This document shows positions 7,872 through 17,974 of a DNA stretch of 64,000 nucleotides, piece by piece. Below the pieces are notes generated by a model. That model worked only from the letters and a program-made list of their open reading frames with translations. It was not told the origin of the DNA and searched no databases. Source of the DNA: Cohnella phaseoli (lineage in GTDB: Bacteria > Bacillota > Bacilli > Paenibacillales > Paenibacillaceae); contig NZ_QRDZ01000023.1 of NCBI RefSeq assembly GCF_003386235.1, positions 62,001 to 126,000 on the forward strand. Reading direction: 5' to 3'. The number at the start of each line of letters is the position of its first letter. Position 1 is the stretch's first letter. Made by a program: the position numbers and the translations under genes.

Positions 7872-10349
7872 TCACCGCTCGCACAGCTTCGCGTCCTCTA
7901 GCGTTCCCACCTCGGGATCCAAGCGGAGCGTGCGGATCTCGAAGCCGTTCAACCGGACTTCGTGACGGATGCCGAGCGCCGGAATCGACACGTTCGTCGT
8001 CTGCGCGGAGCCGGTCGGTTCGAACAGCCTCAAGATGTAGCCGTCGCCGCGCTCCTCTTTCTTGAACGCGCTAAGCTGCGCTGTGCCTCCCTCAAGGCGG
8101 ACGAAGGCCCCCGGCTTCTTCCCGTCGCCAGAAGGGAAGAACGACAGCGCGAACGGTTTCTCGTTACGCATGTCGGCCTCGCGGTCGACGACGGCGCGTC
8201 TCTCCGCCAGCGGTCCCGCGTTGAGCCAGAACGTATACAGCCGCTCTCCCTGATCGATTCTCGGCGAGAAGCGGTCCTGCGGCAGCAATGGCCGATCATA
8301 GATCGGATGAGCGCAGTAGCCCGGGCTTCTCAACAACGACAGGCGCATTTCTCCGTTCCGGCAATCCGAGCCGTAGATGCCGTTGTTGATACAAGTCACC
8401 GCCCGGTTCTCTTCCTCCGACTGGACTGCGACCCATTTCTGGGCGACCGCCTCGTCGCCATTAACCGGCAGCTCCTGTGCTCCGAAAGCGGTCTGTCCGA
8501 CGTACGCTCCGTCCTGCAGCACCGTCGGAATCGACAGCTTCAGCATCTTGTCCTTCTCGTTCCAGAACACCCGAACGTGCACCTCGAGCTCCGTTCCCTG
8601 CTTAGGCAGCTTGTAGGTCAGAACGATCGCGGACTCGCGGTAAGCCAGTACAGCCTCGACGACCGTGCGGACTTCTCCGTCCTCGATAACCCGCACGGAG
8701 GGCAGCAGCCTCTCTTTTACGCCAGAAAAATCCGTTCCCTCTCCCGGCTTCATCAGCGTAAAAGCGCCGATATCCGGCGAGAATGCATGCGTATCCATCC
8801 TCCAAGGATCCTCGTTGTCCTGTACGACAATCGGCCGGAAGGCGCCCGGCAGCAGGAACGACTCGCCCCCGACGGCATATTCGTCGATCAGACCGGTGGC
8901 CGCGTTGATGACGACGGACAGCTCGCCATTCGAGAAACGGAAGACTCCGTCCGACGCCTGTAGCTCCGGCTCCGGCTTGCGCTCCAGCATTTCGATGCGG
9001 CAATCGAAGCGGTTCATCGAGGAAGGAGCGAGCTCGGCTTCGAAGACGACCCGCTTGCGCCAGTCGAGCGTCAGACTGCTGAGCTCCTTCTCCGGCTGGC
9101 TCGGAATGCGCGCGCCGTCGCGGTAGACGACCGGCAGCGAGAACTCGTCCTTCCAGTTCTGATCCTCCAGCATGAACTCGCATTCGAAGACGCCCCGCAC
9201 CGAAAAAGGATGCGGATTGTAGACGAGCACCGGATACTCCTTCAGCTCGGCTTTGGGTTGTCCGGCTGCAAGAGCAAAGAACGCTCTCGCTTTCAAGCGA
9301 GCCGCAATCTCCAGTCCGTGATCGAGCAGGCGCAGTGCCGATTCCTCGGCGGGCTGTACGGAAGTGCCCGGCAAAATATCGTGAAACTCCGCCAGCAACA
9401 AATCCTTCGTCGCTTCGCGCAGATCGTCCGCCGGATAGGCGAGACCCGTCTGCAGCGCGGCGGTCGACAGCATTTTCTCCGTCATATACAGCTCGTTCTC
9501 TAATTGCCGGTGCTTCTGCTTAATGCGGATCATCGACGTGTAGCAGCCGACAAAGCGCGGGTTCAGATCCCCTTCGTAAGAAAGAAATTCCTTCGTGCCG
9601 CGAACCTCACGGAAATAGGCTTCCGGCGTGGAATGCACGATGTCGCATTCTTGAGAGTCGTCCATCAGCTCGCGAATCTTCCTTAGATCGATGCGGGAAG
9701 GGCCGCCTCCGTGGTTGCCGACGCCCCACAGCACCATCGTCATCGATCCGTCCGGAATTTCCTCCCGCAGCCGTTCGATCTTGAGATGCGCCTCTCCCAA
9801 CTGCGTGTTGTAGCCGCCCGCGATGCGGTGCGCGATCACCTCGCTGCCGTTAAAGCCCTTCCAAGCGAACTCTTGCGCGGGAGCTTTGTCGAAGCCGTCG
9901 GGACGCATGAAAATGTAGGAATCGTAGCCTGCCTGCTGCATAATCTGGACAAGCCCGCGCGTATGGCCGAAAGAATCGAAGTTAATCGCCGTCGTCGGCT
10001 CGACGCCGAACTTGTCGCGGAAGTACGTTTTGCCGAGCAGCATCTGGCGGACGAACGATTCTCCCGAAGGCATGTTGCAATCCGGCTGCAAATACCAGCC
10101 GCCCATGATGTGCCATTTTCCTTCGCGGACCAATCTCTGGATTCTCTCGAACAGCGCCGGCTCGTATTCTTCCACCCACTGATAGAGAATGACCTCGTTA
10201 TGGTTAAACACGTACCCGTCGAATTCCTCGCAGAAATCCGCCGCGGCGCGGAAGGTCGATACGGCGGCGGCCGCTCCTTCCTCCCACTCCCACTGCCATA
10301 CCGGATCCAAATGGGCGTTGCTGATCAGATGAAGCTTTTTCAAAATCAT
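7872..10349 (-). CDS. Glycoside hydrolase family 38, alpha-mannosidase-like
   Basis: Cytosolic (no signal peptide) GH38 retaining enzyme, about 825 residues, expected to remove alpha-mannosyl residues from imported oligosaccharides. The N-terminal catalytic domain has the zinc motif NAHLDPVWQW (His13, Asp15). Asp125 in INFDSFGHT is the probable nucleophile, and a later zinc-ligand stretch is GNHGGGPSR. The rest is the usual middle and C-terminal beta-sandwich region. Start: GGAGGG touches the ATG at 10349 but is ideally 6 nt from an in-frame TTG at 10343, so the real start may be TTG two codons downstream. The frame extends further up to 10493 but without a ribosome site. It is divergent from an AraC regulator with an inverted repeat between them. 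Confidence 0.9.
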   Translation of the reverse strand: MILKKLHLISNAHLDPVWQWEWEEGAAAAVSTFRAAADFCEEFDGYVFNHNEVILYQWVEEYEPALFERIQRLVREGKWHIMGGWYLQPDCNMPSGESFVRQMLLGKTYFRDKFGVEPTTAINFDSFGHTRGLVQIMQQAGYDSYIFMRPDGFDKAPAQEFAWKGFNGSEVIAHRIAGGYNTQLGEAHLKIERLREEIPDGSMTMVLWGVGNHGGGPSRIDLRKIRELMDDSQECDIVHSTPEAYFREVRGTKEFLSYEGDLNPRFVGCYTSMIRIKQKHRQLENELYMTEKMLSTAALQTGLAYPADDLREATKDLLLAEFHDILPGTSVQPAEESALRLLDHGLEIAARLKARAFFALAAGQPKAELKEYPVLVYNPHPFSVRGVFECEFMLEDQNWKDEFSLPVVYRDGARIPSQPEKELSSLTLDWRKRVVFEAELAPSSMNRFDCRIEMLERKPEPELQASDGVFRFSNGELSVVINAATGLIDEYAVGGESFLLPGAFRPIVVQDNEDPWRMDTHAFSPDIGAFTLMKPGEGTDFSGVKERLLPSVRVIEDGEVRTVVEAVLAYRESAIVLTYKLPKQGTELEVHVRVFWNEKDKMLKLSIPTVLQDGAYVGQTAFGAQELPVNGDEAVAQKWVAVQSEEENRAVTCINNGIYGSDCRNGEMRLSLLRSPGYCAHPIYDRPLLPQDRFSPRIDQGERLYTFWLNAGPLAERRAVVDREADMRNEKPFALSFFPSGDGKKPGAFVRLEGGTAQLSAFKKEERGDGYILRLFEPTGSAQTTNVSIPALGIRHEVRLNGFEIRTLRLDPEVGTLEDAKLCER

Positions 10350-10433
10350 CCCTCCGATTCGCATAGTCGCTTTCACTCTCATTGTCACGCAGCGGCGGCC
10401 GTTCGGTAAATCGACTATTCGCATCATTAGTTG

Positions 10434-10457
10434 TTCTATTATGATAGGATAATAGAA
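10434..10457. promoter_or_regulatory. Inverted repeat in the GH38/AraC divergent promoter
   Basis: TTCTATTAT (10434-10442) and ATAATAGAA (10449-10457) form a perfect 9-bp inverted repeat separated by 6 bp, in the AT-rich centre of the 136-bp divergent intergenic region. It contains TATTAT/TATGAT-like -10 candidates. It could be an operator for the adjacent AraC protein or simply part of the promoter. Confidence 0.5.
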
Positions 10458-10485
10458 AACGCGATTCGTGCCGGGAGGGACGATC

Positions 10486-11505
10486 ATGGACATTCAACGC
10501 TGGAAGCTTGAGCTTCCTGCCGTTTTCTCCAAGCTATGTCGGGAAATTCGGATTAACGATACGGTTGTCGATTGGATCGATATCATTTTTGAACAAGTCG
10601 GCAGCGCCAGCAAATGCCCGCCCCATTCCCACACCTGGTTCGAATTCAACTATGTACTGAGCGGACGGATGCAGACCCGGTTCCGCGACCGGCTCGTCAC
10701 GATCAACGAAGGGGACTTCTTCCTCATTCCGCCGGGACTCGTCCACTCCCATACGTATACGAAGGGCAATCCGCACGAGGGCATCTGCTTTCGCTGGCGT
10801 ATTCGGCAGGCGGAGGACTCCGTCGCAGGGAACCGCCGCGAGGAAGATTGCGCAGATAGCTTAAGGGACGATGGCGATAGCGGCGGTCACGAGAGCGACT
10901 ATGTTGGCGGTTTGGGTCAAGATGACAGCGGCAGCGGGAAGTCGGAACTCAATGAATCGGGACTCTATGCCGAGCTGGAGCGACTGCGCAGATGGAAGCC
11001 GGGCGGGTACATGGACCGCTACGGCATCCGGGAAATTTTGCTGCATTTTTTCGAGGAAGCGTTAGCCGGAAGATCTTCGCTGTCCCTGCAGCTTATTTTG
11101 CTGCGGTTGCTTGAGGAGATCGCTGCGATCGCCCGTTCGGAGCGGCACGAGCAAGAGGAGCCGGAGGGCCCGAAGGATCAGCTGATCAAAAAAATCGAGG
11201 TGTACTTGGAAGATTTCCGGGGCAAGCAGTTTAACGTGGCCGAGTTGGCCGCTTCGCTGCATATGAGCTACGGACATCTCTGCCGAGTGTATAAACAAAG
11301 AACCGGTATCACCCTGATCGAGAGGATGAACCGGCTCCGTCTGGAGAAGGCGGCCGCTCTGCTGCGCGAGCCCTCGCCTCCGCTAATTAAGGAAATCGCC
11401 GAGATCGCCGGCTTCCCCGACCTCTATTACTTTAGCAAAGCGTTCAAAAAAAGGTTCGGCGTCAGCCCCTCCTCCTACCGGAAGCAAAGCGACGGGCCGA
11501 GTTAG
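10486..11505 (+). CDS. AraC-family transcriptional regulator with cupin domain
   Basis: One-component sugar-responsive regulator, 339 residues. The N-terminal cupin-like half (about 20-110) contains the ligand-pocket motif PPHSHTWFEFNYVLSG and HSHTYTKG. The C-terminal AraC DNA-binding domain has two helix-turn-helices (NVAELAASLHMSYGHLCRVY and the closing IAGFPDLYYFSKAFKKRFG). Between them, around residues 115-160, is an unusual acidic low-complexity insert rich in Asp, Gly, Ser and Glu. The start at 10486 has GGGAGGG 6-7 nt upstream. Divergent placement suggests that it controls the GH38 gene. Confidence 0.9.
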   Translation: MDIQRWKLELPAVFSKLCREIRINDTVVDWIDIIFEQVGSASKCPPHSHTWFEFNYVLSGRMQTRFRDRLVTINEGDFFLIPPGLVHSHTYTKGNPHEGICFRWRIRQAEDSVAGNRREEDCADSLRDDGDSGGHESDYVGGLGQDDSGSGKSELNESGLYAELERLRRWKPGGYMDRYGIREILLHFFEEALAGRSSLSLQLILLRLLEEIAAIARSERHEQEEPEGPKDQLIKKIEVYLEDFRGKQFNVAELAASLHMSYGHLCRVYKQRTGITLIERMNRLRLEKAAALLREPSPPLIKEIAEIAGFPDLYYFSKAFKKRFGVSPSSYRKQSDGPS

Positions 11506-11532
11506 CCGGATGGATGCGCGAATCCCGCGAGA

Positions 11533-14500
11533 TCAGCCTGAGCCGTCGGTCGGAGCAGGGATAGGCGTCAGATTGGGACTCGGCTCGGGCGAATATCCGG
11601 CAGACATGGCAGCCGGCATATCCAATGCCGCGCCTCCGGAAATTCTCCAGTATCTCGCTTCGACTGCCGGGAATTGCAGCAAATCATCGGAAGCGTCATT
11701 GGCGATGACCCGGTAGACGCCGACCCAAAGCTGCCCGTCAGACGACGCTTCCAGCATGTACGAACGCGGCTGATGCCCGGCAAAACGCACCGTCATGCGG
11801 TTGGTCGGACGAGCCTGGCCGAGATCTAGCTCTCCGGACGGACTCAAGACGCCGTCGTCCCATGACTTGATCGGCTGGCGAAGCTGAATTTGCTTTAAGA
11901 AGCCCGAATCGATCCGACCGCCCGATACTGTCAGTTGCACATACCGGTACTCGTTCCCGTCGTTGGCCGCGAAGGACAGGCTAGTCGCACCGGTTCCGTC
12001 CAGCATCCCCGCGTCCGTCCATTGCACGCCGTCCGGGGACAGGCGCAACGTTAGCGAATCGGGCAGCAGACGGCGCTCGTTCAAATCGTCGAAGGCGAGC
12101 CAGCCGTTGCTGGCCGCCGAGCTCCCGTCTACGGCCTGGAACCGGACCTGGCTTCCCGCAATGCCGGCCGCCTGCAGCTTCAGCGGAACGAAGCGGTCCG
12201 AATCCGGCGGCGAAACGCTGGCCAACACTTGGCCGCCCGCATCCAGCAGTCGGTACTCGTTCGCCCCTTGATCGGAATAACCTGCCGCCCAGAAAGCGAG
12301 CCCGTCTGTCTCCAGCGTAAATAGCTCGCTTGTTAGCGTGCCCGTTGCGGAGCTTCCGCCTGCGGAGGATTCAGCCCAGCGTTGTCCGCGCGCGCCCAAA
12401 GCGGAAGACGTTCCGCCCGTCAACGAGACTGGCGCATTTCCGAAAGCGGGACCGACGGATGTCCATCCGGTGTAGCTGCCCGTCTCGAAATCGTGATTAT
12501 CCGACTGACGAATACCGTCCAGCGCGAGCCAGGCATAGCCGCCGCCGGCATCGCCGTCTACCATGCGGAAACGGACGCTCTGCCCAATCAGATCGGACAC
12601 GTCCCAATATTGCTCTATAAACCGGTTCAGCGGCACGGAGCTTTGGCCCGGCGGCGTCGCCAGCCTAAGCCGCTGGCCACTGCTATCCAGCAATTCGTAG
12701 TAATTGAGCGGAGGGGTATGTCCGCCCTGACCGTCCCACCCGGCCGTTAAGAAAGACAGAATCGGTTTCTCGACGACAAACGGCTTGGACGTCAGAGTAC
12801 CCGTCTTATCCTCGCCGGCCGCCAGCGTATCCGCCCAATAGTCGCCGTTGTCGGTCCCAAGCGGCCGGCCCAGTTTGCGCGAATTCGGCGCCGAGCCGAA
12901 GGCGTCGCCCGAGATCGTCCAGTCCTCGTACGTACCGGACTCGAACGACCAGTATTCGTCTTCCGGCCCGTTCTTGACAGCGAAGCCGAACGGAGCGCCG
13001 AAAGCAAGCCAGCCGTCTGCGCTTTCCTCCATGCCGTCCGACGCTTCGAGATACACCGTCTCCCCTTTTAAATTCGATACGTCCCAATATACGATTGAGT
13101 AATCATCCGCATCCGGCGGAAATGCCGAGCGGAGCTCCGCGCCGTTCGCCGCTTTTAGAACGAAGCGGTTCTGGCCGGTCGCGACGGCGATCGAATCGCC
13201 GGCCAGCTTAATGTTGTCGACCGCGATCCAGTCGAACCCTCCGCCGTAAACGGCCGCTTCCGCATCGCCGATGGCATCGACGGCCTCGAACACGACTTCC
13301 CGCCCGGCCCAAAGGGAGACGTCCCACGCATAAGTCTTCATCGTGCCGCTATCGCCCACCCGATTCTCAGGTATCTGTTCCATTAAAATGGCGTTCGTCT
13401 CCGCATCACGCAAATAGTAGCGGTTGCCAAGATTGTAAGGCCAATCTCCCGGCGCATAGGAGGTGCCGTTCCAGCCGGCGCCATCGAACGTCAAGGTTGT
13501 CCGGTCGATTCGGAACGGTTTCGTCCGCAAGCTGCCCTTCTGACCGCTTCCCGTCGACGATGCGGCATAGTAGCCGTCTCCTCCGCTCACCCAGCCTGCG
13601 CCGCCGCTCGCCGGAGCGTTGCCGAACACCGGATCAACGCTCGATAGCTCGCTCCAGTCGCCCGTCTCGAAATCGGCGAGGATTCGAGTTCCGCTTCCGG
13701 CAGGGGCACCGGCCTGTTTATTGCCCGCGTAACCGGCGGCATAGAAGCCCAGCCCGTCCGCTTCCACCGTAAACGGAGCACTCCGGATTTTACCGATCGC
13801 GCCAGGGCGAGGTTCCGTGCTCGCCGTCTTGCCGATCGCCCCCTGCCCGGGCGAAGGCGCCGGACCGGCTTCGGGACCGCTCCCGAACGCATGGCCCATT
13901 GCCTGCCAACCGTTCCCAAAGGAAGTTTCGCCAAAGGCAAGCGCGGACAGCGGTCTTTCGACGCCGACGGACACCGTTTCAAGAGAGTAGAGATTGCCCA
14001 AGTCCAGCGTCGCGACCTGCCCGCCTCCGCTTTCCGACAACGCCCCGGAGGCCGCGACCGTTCCATCGGAACCGGGCGTATGCACGAACGTCGTTCCCGG
14101 CCGGAACGTGTAGTCCAGCATTCCGTCCTTTTCCCAGTTCAAATCGATGATCGCTTCGACATCGCCAAGCGAAGGGGAATGGCGAATGACGAGCGGTTCA
14201 TTCGGATCGGTCGCAGCGTTGCGAGATACTGTGATGACCCGCTTCCCGCTGTAGCTGTCTACGCCGGCGTCCATGGCGTGGAACTTCTCGGGATCGACCG
14301 TAACCGTCCGCTCGATGCCCCGAGAATCGGCATAATCGGATAGCAAACGGCTCATGAAGCTGTCCTTGAACATCGCGTTATCCGCAACCGGAAACGCGCT
14401 GAACAGCACGCTACCCGACCCGACGGCCAGTTCGACCATAATGGCGTTGCCGGCCTCGTCGACGAGCACGGGCGTGGCGTTTGCCGGCAGCATACCCGCG

Positions 14501-16791
14501 GCCAATGCGAGAGTCGTCCCGTCGCCGGCGGGCACTTTGACGGCAGCTCCTGAAGCAAGCGCTTCCAGCCAAGCCGGCGCCGTAGAGGCTACGCGAACCT
14601 CGGTCCCAACTCTAGGCGTCGCCTGAGCCCCGGATAACAAGCCCATCGCCCAATCGTCGACTTCGTCTCCGCCGGTGACCCGACGGGTATTCAAATCCAA
14701 GCGGTAGTTGAATCCGTTCGTACCGAAGGTCACGAACGCGCCGCCGTCCTCGATCCAATCGAGGATATTGGCTTCCGCCGCGCTTGAAGTCAGCGCTACG
14801 CCCATGTTCGGGCTGATGAATACCTTATATCGATCCAGAGCGCCGTCCTCGATCGGAAAATCGTCCAAAATATCGGGCGTTTGCAAATAATGCGCCCAAT
14901 TGGCGAACGGAGCGCCATACCAGGAAATGCCGTGATCCCCGTCGTAAACGAAATTGTGATCGTTGCGGTCGTAGCCTTGGCGGAACAAATTCGCATACCA
15001 AGGATTAAACAGGACGACGTCCGCCCCTTCCGGCTCCGGATCGATCGACAGGAACTTCTTGGCGTTGTCCTTCGTGTAACGGTACAAATCGTTGCCGGAG
15101 TAATCCCCGTCGGGATCCCATTTGCCGGTGTTACCATTGAAGGCGGCGTAATCCCATCCCAGCGCCGAATGAGCCAGCATGTCTACCCCGCGCCCGAGAA
15201 AATTGAAGGCGTTGTCGGTCTGAGCCTTGTCGGTCGGCTGCGCCGTATCGTCCATCGATCCTTTAAGACCGTAGAATCGCGCCGTGGCCGAATATTGCGC
15301 GACGCCGTAGGGGGCGTCCAAGTTGCTGTTGCCGAAAATGATATTGTCGTATCGGCTGAAATCCCTAGCGATCTTGCCCATGCTTTCGCCGGTTTCCATC
15401 GGGGCGCTTTGATAGCCGCCGTCCACTTCCACGTGAATGGGCTTGTCGGAGACCGAGCGCATCTCCTGCATGTAAGTTTGCAGAAAACGATCCATATAGT
15501 CCATCTTCCAGAACATCAGATCCGCCCACTCCGGCCTCGCGTCGACCGGATTCGGGGTATTGCGGTCCGGCAGCGGGGACGAGATCTCGGCAAAGCTGTC
15601 GTAGCCGGCGTTCCATGCGGCATTCAGGGAGCCGATCGTGCCATATTCGCTTTCCAGCCAATCCCGGAAGCTGGCTTGCGCGCTATCGCTGTAGACGGCC
15701 AGCAATTCGGGACTCGCCCCGGAATAGTACTCGATGCCGCCGAACCAGCCCGGACCGAGAATGGAAAATTTGCGGATGTGCGGATTGCTGTCGAAGTGCT
15801 TCATCGTCTGCTTCGCCACTTCGATGACGGTTTCGTTATGCAAGCTGTTGAAAAAATCGCGATGCTCGATAGTCCGGCCGATTTCGTCCTTGATTTCGGA
15901 ATAAAAGGAAGGAAAGGCTCTGCCGGAGAAGCCTTGGAAGCCGAGCCACACGTCCATGCCGATGTCGGTAAACCGCTTTAGCATGTTGTCCGCGTACGCC
16001 CAAGAATAATGGTCGGGGTCCCGTACATAGTCCAGCACCTCTTCGTCGGGAATGCCGTCGGGATACAAAGCGTCGTCGATCAGCTCCGGCATCAGGTTGA
16101 TGCCCGGGCTGTTCGGATCGGCAATGCTGACGCACAGGTTCATGAGCTGCTGGCGTTGCGCCAACAAGGCGTCCAGACCCGAGTCGCCGAAGTTGCTCAT
16201 ATCTGGAAAACAGGACAGAATGCCGACGCGCTGCGGCAGCAGATCCGGAAACAACGTAATTTCGTTGATCGGGCTGTCCGGACCGAAGCTATCGGTCACG
16301 ACCAACCTGACATATCGCGCCTGCAGCCGCTCCCAGTGCGCGAAGAGCGTCCGGCTTGTCGCGACGTTCCCTGCCGCCACCGTCTCGTATTGGATCCCAT
16401 CCTCCGAAACCCGAATCTCGTACTGTTTCGGCCCGGCTTCGTCGGTCACGGCCGCTTCCAGCGCCCCCACCGTGCGCAGTTGTCCCAAATCCAGCTCGAT
16501 CCATTGCGGACTGGAGGCCGTCGGCTGCGCGGCCGGACGCCAACTGCTCGCCGCGTCCCCGTATAGCCCGTCCCGAACCTGCTCCGGTCCGTAACCGGCC
16601 TGGCTTGAAGAAGCGGCGGCTGCGACTGTCGCGACGCGCACGCCGGGATTGGCAGGAGCAACGTCCTCCAGCGAGTTCGTTCCTGCAGCGAACGCCGGCG
16701 CCGCGCTGCCGAGAAGAGAGGCAGTCCACGCCAAGGCAGCGGACAGGAGCACGGGAAAGCCGCGCCTAATCCAAAAAGCTCCGATTGTCAT
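11533..16791 (-). CDS. Large secreted multidomain glycoside-hydrolase-like protein with discoidin and repeated beta modules
   Basis: 1752 residues, exported: a signal peptide ends near residue 35 (APAFAA). A discoidin (F5/8 type C-like) domain covers about 45-185. Next is a TIM-barrel region like beta-galactosidases of the GH42 kind, with the typical helix segment IGSLNAAWNAGYDSF, followed by a glutamine-amidotransferase-like segment (WIEDGGAFVTFG). At least three later modules of about 150 residues begin with F-E-[TS]-G-x-[YW] and contain AFGxAP, separated by a beta linker; a second discoidin-like tail ends the protein. The usual Asn-Glu acid/base pair is not obvious; Glu residues in GGIEYY and HVEVDGGY are conserved in the paralogue at 31289-36676. 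No anchor motif is visible. AAAGGAG precedes the ATG. It follows the kinase/regulator pair and is probably its target. Confidence 0.82.
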   Translation of the reverse strand: MTIGAFWIRRGFPVLLSAALAWTASLLGSAAPAFAAGTNSLEDVAPANPGVRVATVAAAASSSQAGYGPEQVRDGLYGDAASSWRPAAQPTASSPQWIELDLGQLRTVGALEAAVTDEAGPKQYEIRVSEDGIQYETVAAGNVATSRTLFAHWERLQARYVRLVVTDSFGPDSPINEITLFPDLLPQRVGILSCFPDMSNFGDSGLDALLAQRQQLMNLCVSIADPNSPGINLMPELIDDALYPDGIPDEEVLDYVRDPDHYSWAYADNMLKRFTDIGMDVWLGFQGFSGRAFPSFYSEIKDEIGRTIEHRDFFNSLHNETVIEVAKQTMKHFDSNPHIRKFSILGPGWFGGIEYYSGASPELLAVYSDSAQASFRDWLESEYGTIGSLNAAWNAGYDSFAEISSPLPDRNTPNPVDARPEWADLMFWKMDYMDRFLQTYMQEMRSVSDKPIHVEVDGGYQSAPMETGESMGKIARDFSRYDNIIFGNSNLDAPYGVAQYSATARFYGLKGSMDDTAQPTDKAQTDNAFNFLGRGVDMLAHSALGWDYAAFNGNTGKWDPDGDYSGNDLYRYTKDNAKKFLSIDPEPEGADVVLFNPWYANLFRQGYDRNDHNFVYDGDHGISWYGAPFANWAHYLQTPDILDDFPIEDGALDRYKVFISPNMGVALTSSAAEANILDWIEDGGAFVTFGTNGFNYRLDLNTRRVTGGDEVDDWAMGLLSGAQATPRVGTEVRVASTAPAWLEALASGAAVKVPAGDGTTLALAAGMLPANATPVLVDEAGNAIMVELAVGSGSVLFSAFPVADNAMFKDSFMSRLLSDYADSRGIERTVTVDPEKFHAMDAGVDSYSGKRVITVSRNAATDPNEPLVIRHSPSLGDVEAIIDLNWEKDGMLDYTFRPGTTFVHTPGSDGTVAASGALSESGGGQVATLDLGNLYSLETVSVGVERPLSALAFGETSFGNGWQAMGHAFGSGPEAGPAPSPGQGAIGKTASTEPRPGAIGKIRSAPFTVEADGLGFYAAGYAGNKQAGAPAGSGTRILADFETGDWSELSSVDPVFGNAPASGGAGWVSGGDGYYAASSTGSGQKGSLRTKPFRIDRTTLTFDGAGWNGTSYAPGDWPYNLGNRYYLRDAETNAILMEQIPENRVGDSGTMKTYAWDVSLWAGREVVFEAVDAIGDAEAAVYGGGFDWIAVDNIKLAGDSIAVATGQNRFVLKAANGAELRSAFPPDADDYSIVYWDVSNLKGETVYLEASDGMEESADGWLAFGAPFGFAVKNGPEDEYWSFESGTYEDWTISGDAFGSAPNSRKLGRPLGTDNGDYWADTLAAGEDKTGTLTSKPFVVEKPILSFLTAGWDGQGGHTPPLNYYELLDSSGQRLRLATPPGQSSVPLNRFIEQYWDVSDLIGQSVRFRMVDGDAGGGYAWLALDGIRQSDNHDFETGSYTGWTSVGPAFGNAPVSLTGGTSSALGARGQRWAESSAGGSSATGTLTSELFTLETDGLAFWAAGYSDQGANEYRLLDAGGQVLASVSPPDSDRFVPLKLQAAGIAGSQVRFQAVDGSSAASNGWLAFDDLNERRLLPDSLTLRLSPDGVQWTDAGMLDGTGATSLSFAANDGNEYRYVQLTVSGGRIDSGFLKQIQLRQPIKSWDDGVLSPSGELDLGQARPTNRMTVRFAGHQPRSYMLEASSDGQLWVGVYRVIANDASDDLLQFPAVEARYWRISGGAALDMPAAMSAGYSPEPSPNLTPIPAPTDGSG

Positions 16792-16906
16792 TTCGTTCTC
16801 CTTTCGGGCGGTAGATCCGCCATAGATTGGAATGCGCGGTACGCCCCGATCATCCCAAAGAGCCCGAAAAGATTCAATTGACAATCCTTTGTATCGGATG
16901 ACATTT

Positions 16907-17974
16907 TTATGGTTTGGAGCCGTATTGGCTGCGATAATCGCTTGGGGACTGTCCGAAATAATTTTTGAACGCCCGGTTAAAGCTTCTGTAGTTGGCATAG
17001 CCGACCATCATTCCGACATCAACGATCCGGTGTTCCTTGCTGCCGAGCAGCTGCCGCGCGACCATCATTCTCTCGCGCATCAGAAACTCGTTGAAGTTTT
17101 CGCCCGTTTCTCTTTTAAACACGACGCTTAAGTAGTTCGCGCTACGATGGACTCGCTGTGCCAACCACTCCAGGGAAATGTCCTCCTCCAAATGTTCGCG
17201 GATCAGCGCCTTGAGATGGCTGAACGAACTTCGATCCGCCGTTCCGGCCTCTTCGTAGCCATCCGTCAAATGCGCGGCCAATTGGCGGAACAGCATTATC
17301 GCCTCTTGACGGGATTCGCAAGCGGCCAATCTTTGCAGCAGCTCCAGGAACACGCCCTGCCGGACGGCATAGCCGGAGGAATCCAGCGAATTCAATTGGG
17401 ATTCCGCCTCCGCGATCGTTTGTCTAAGCAGCGGAAATACGGATTCCAGCGGCTGGCATAGCGCATGCTGGGCGGCAAACAGACGCTCGACCGCCTCTTC
17501 CGCTTTCTCCCGTCGCAGTAAGGCCGCCGACTCCAGCAGCTCTGCGCAAGCGAGCTCGGCCTCACGGACAAACTGCCGATTGCGCTCTTCCTCCGTCGTT
17601 GCGCGCAATTGGCCGGCTATGCGCGAGACGAGCGCTTGCAGCTCGCCGAAATCGATCGGCTTTAGCACGTACTCCTTAACGCCAAGCGAGATAGCCTGTT
17701 TGGCGTATTCGAATTCGCCATAAGCCGTAATGACGACCATCGCCGCTTGGCAGCCCTGTTCCCGAAGCCTACGAATCATGTCGATGCCGTTCATGCCGGG
17801 CATGTTGATATCGGCAAGCACCAGATCGAAGCGGATGTCCGCGGCGATCTTGAGCGCCTGCGCCCCATTGCCCGCCTGATGTACCTCCGTAAAACCCGCT
17901 TCCTTCCAGCCGACGAAATCTTGGAGGTCCTCGCGAATCATTTGCTCGTCGTCGACAATTAACGCTTTATACAT
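16907..17974 (-). CDS. Response regulator, receiver plus AraC DNA-binding domain (YesN type)
   Basis: 355 residues. The receiver domain (1-120) has the acidic pair in VDDEQ, phospho-acceptor Asp55 in LVLADINMPGMNG and Lys in KPIDFGEL. The C-terminal 100 residues form an AraC domain with SLEWLAQRVHRSANYLSVVF and the second helix VGMMVGYANYRSFNRAFKN. The linker carries no recognisable domain. The ATG at 17974 overlaps the end of the kinase gene by 8 bp, so the two are translated together. Expected role: activate sugar importer or secreted-hydrolase genes of this locus when the partner kinase senses an extracellular glycan fragment. Confidence 0.93.
   Translation of the reverse strand: MYKALIVDDEQMIREDLQDFVGWKEAGFTEVHQAGNGAQALKIAADIRFDLVLADINMPGMNGIDMIRRLREQGCQAAMVVITAYGEFEYAKQAISLGVKEYVLKPIDFGELQALVSRIAGQLRATTEEERNRQFVREAELACAELLESAALLRREKAEEAVERLFAAQHALCQPLESVFPLLRQTIAEAESQLNSLDSSGYAVRQGVFLELLQRLAACESRQEAIMLFRQLAAHLTDGYEEAGTADRSSFSHLKALIREHLEEDISLEWLAQRVHRSANYLSVVFKRETGENFNEFLMRERMMVARQLLGSKEHRIVDVGMMVGYANYRSFNRAFKNYFGQSPSDYRSQYGSKP

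Noticed and set aside
16907..17131. Small plus-strand frame upstream of the giant secreted gene
   Set aside because: It overlaps the C-terminal AraC domain of the response regulator in antisense, with no family match.
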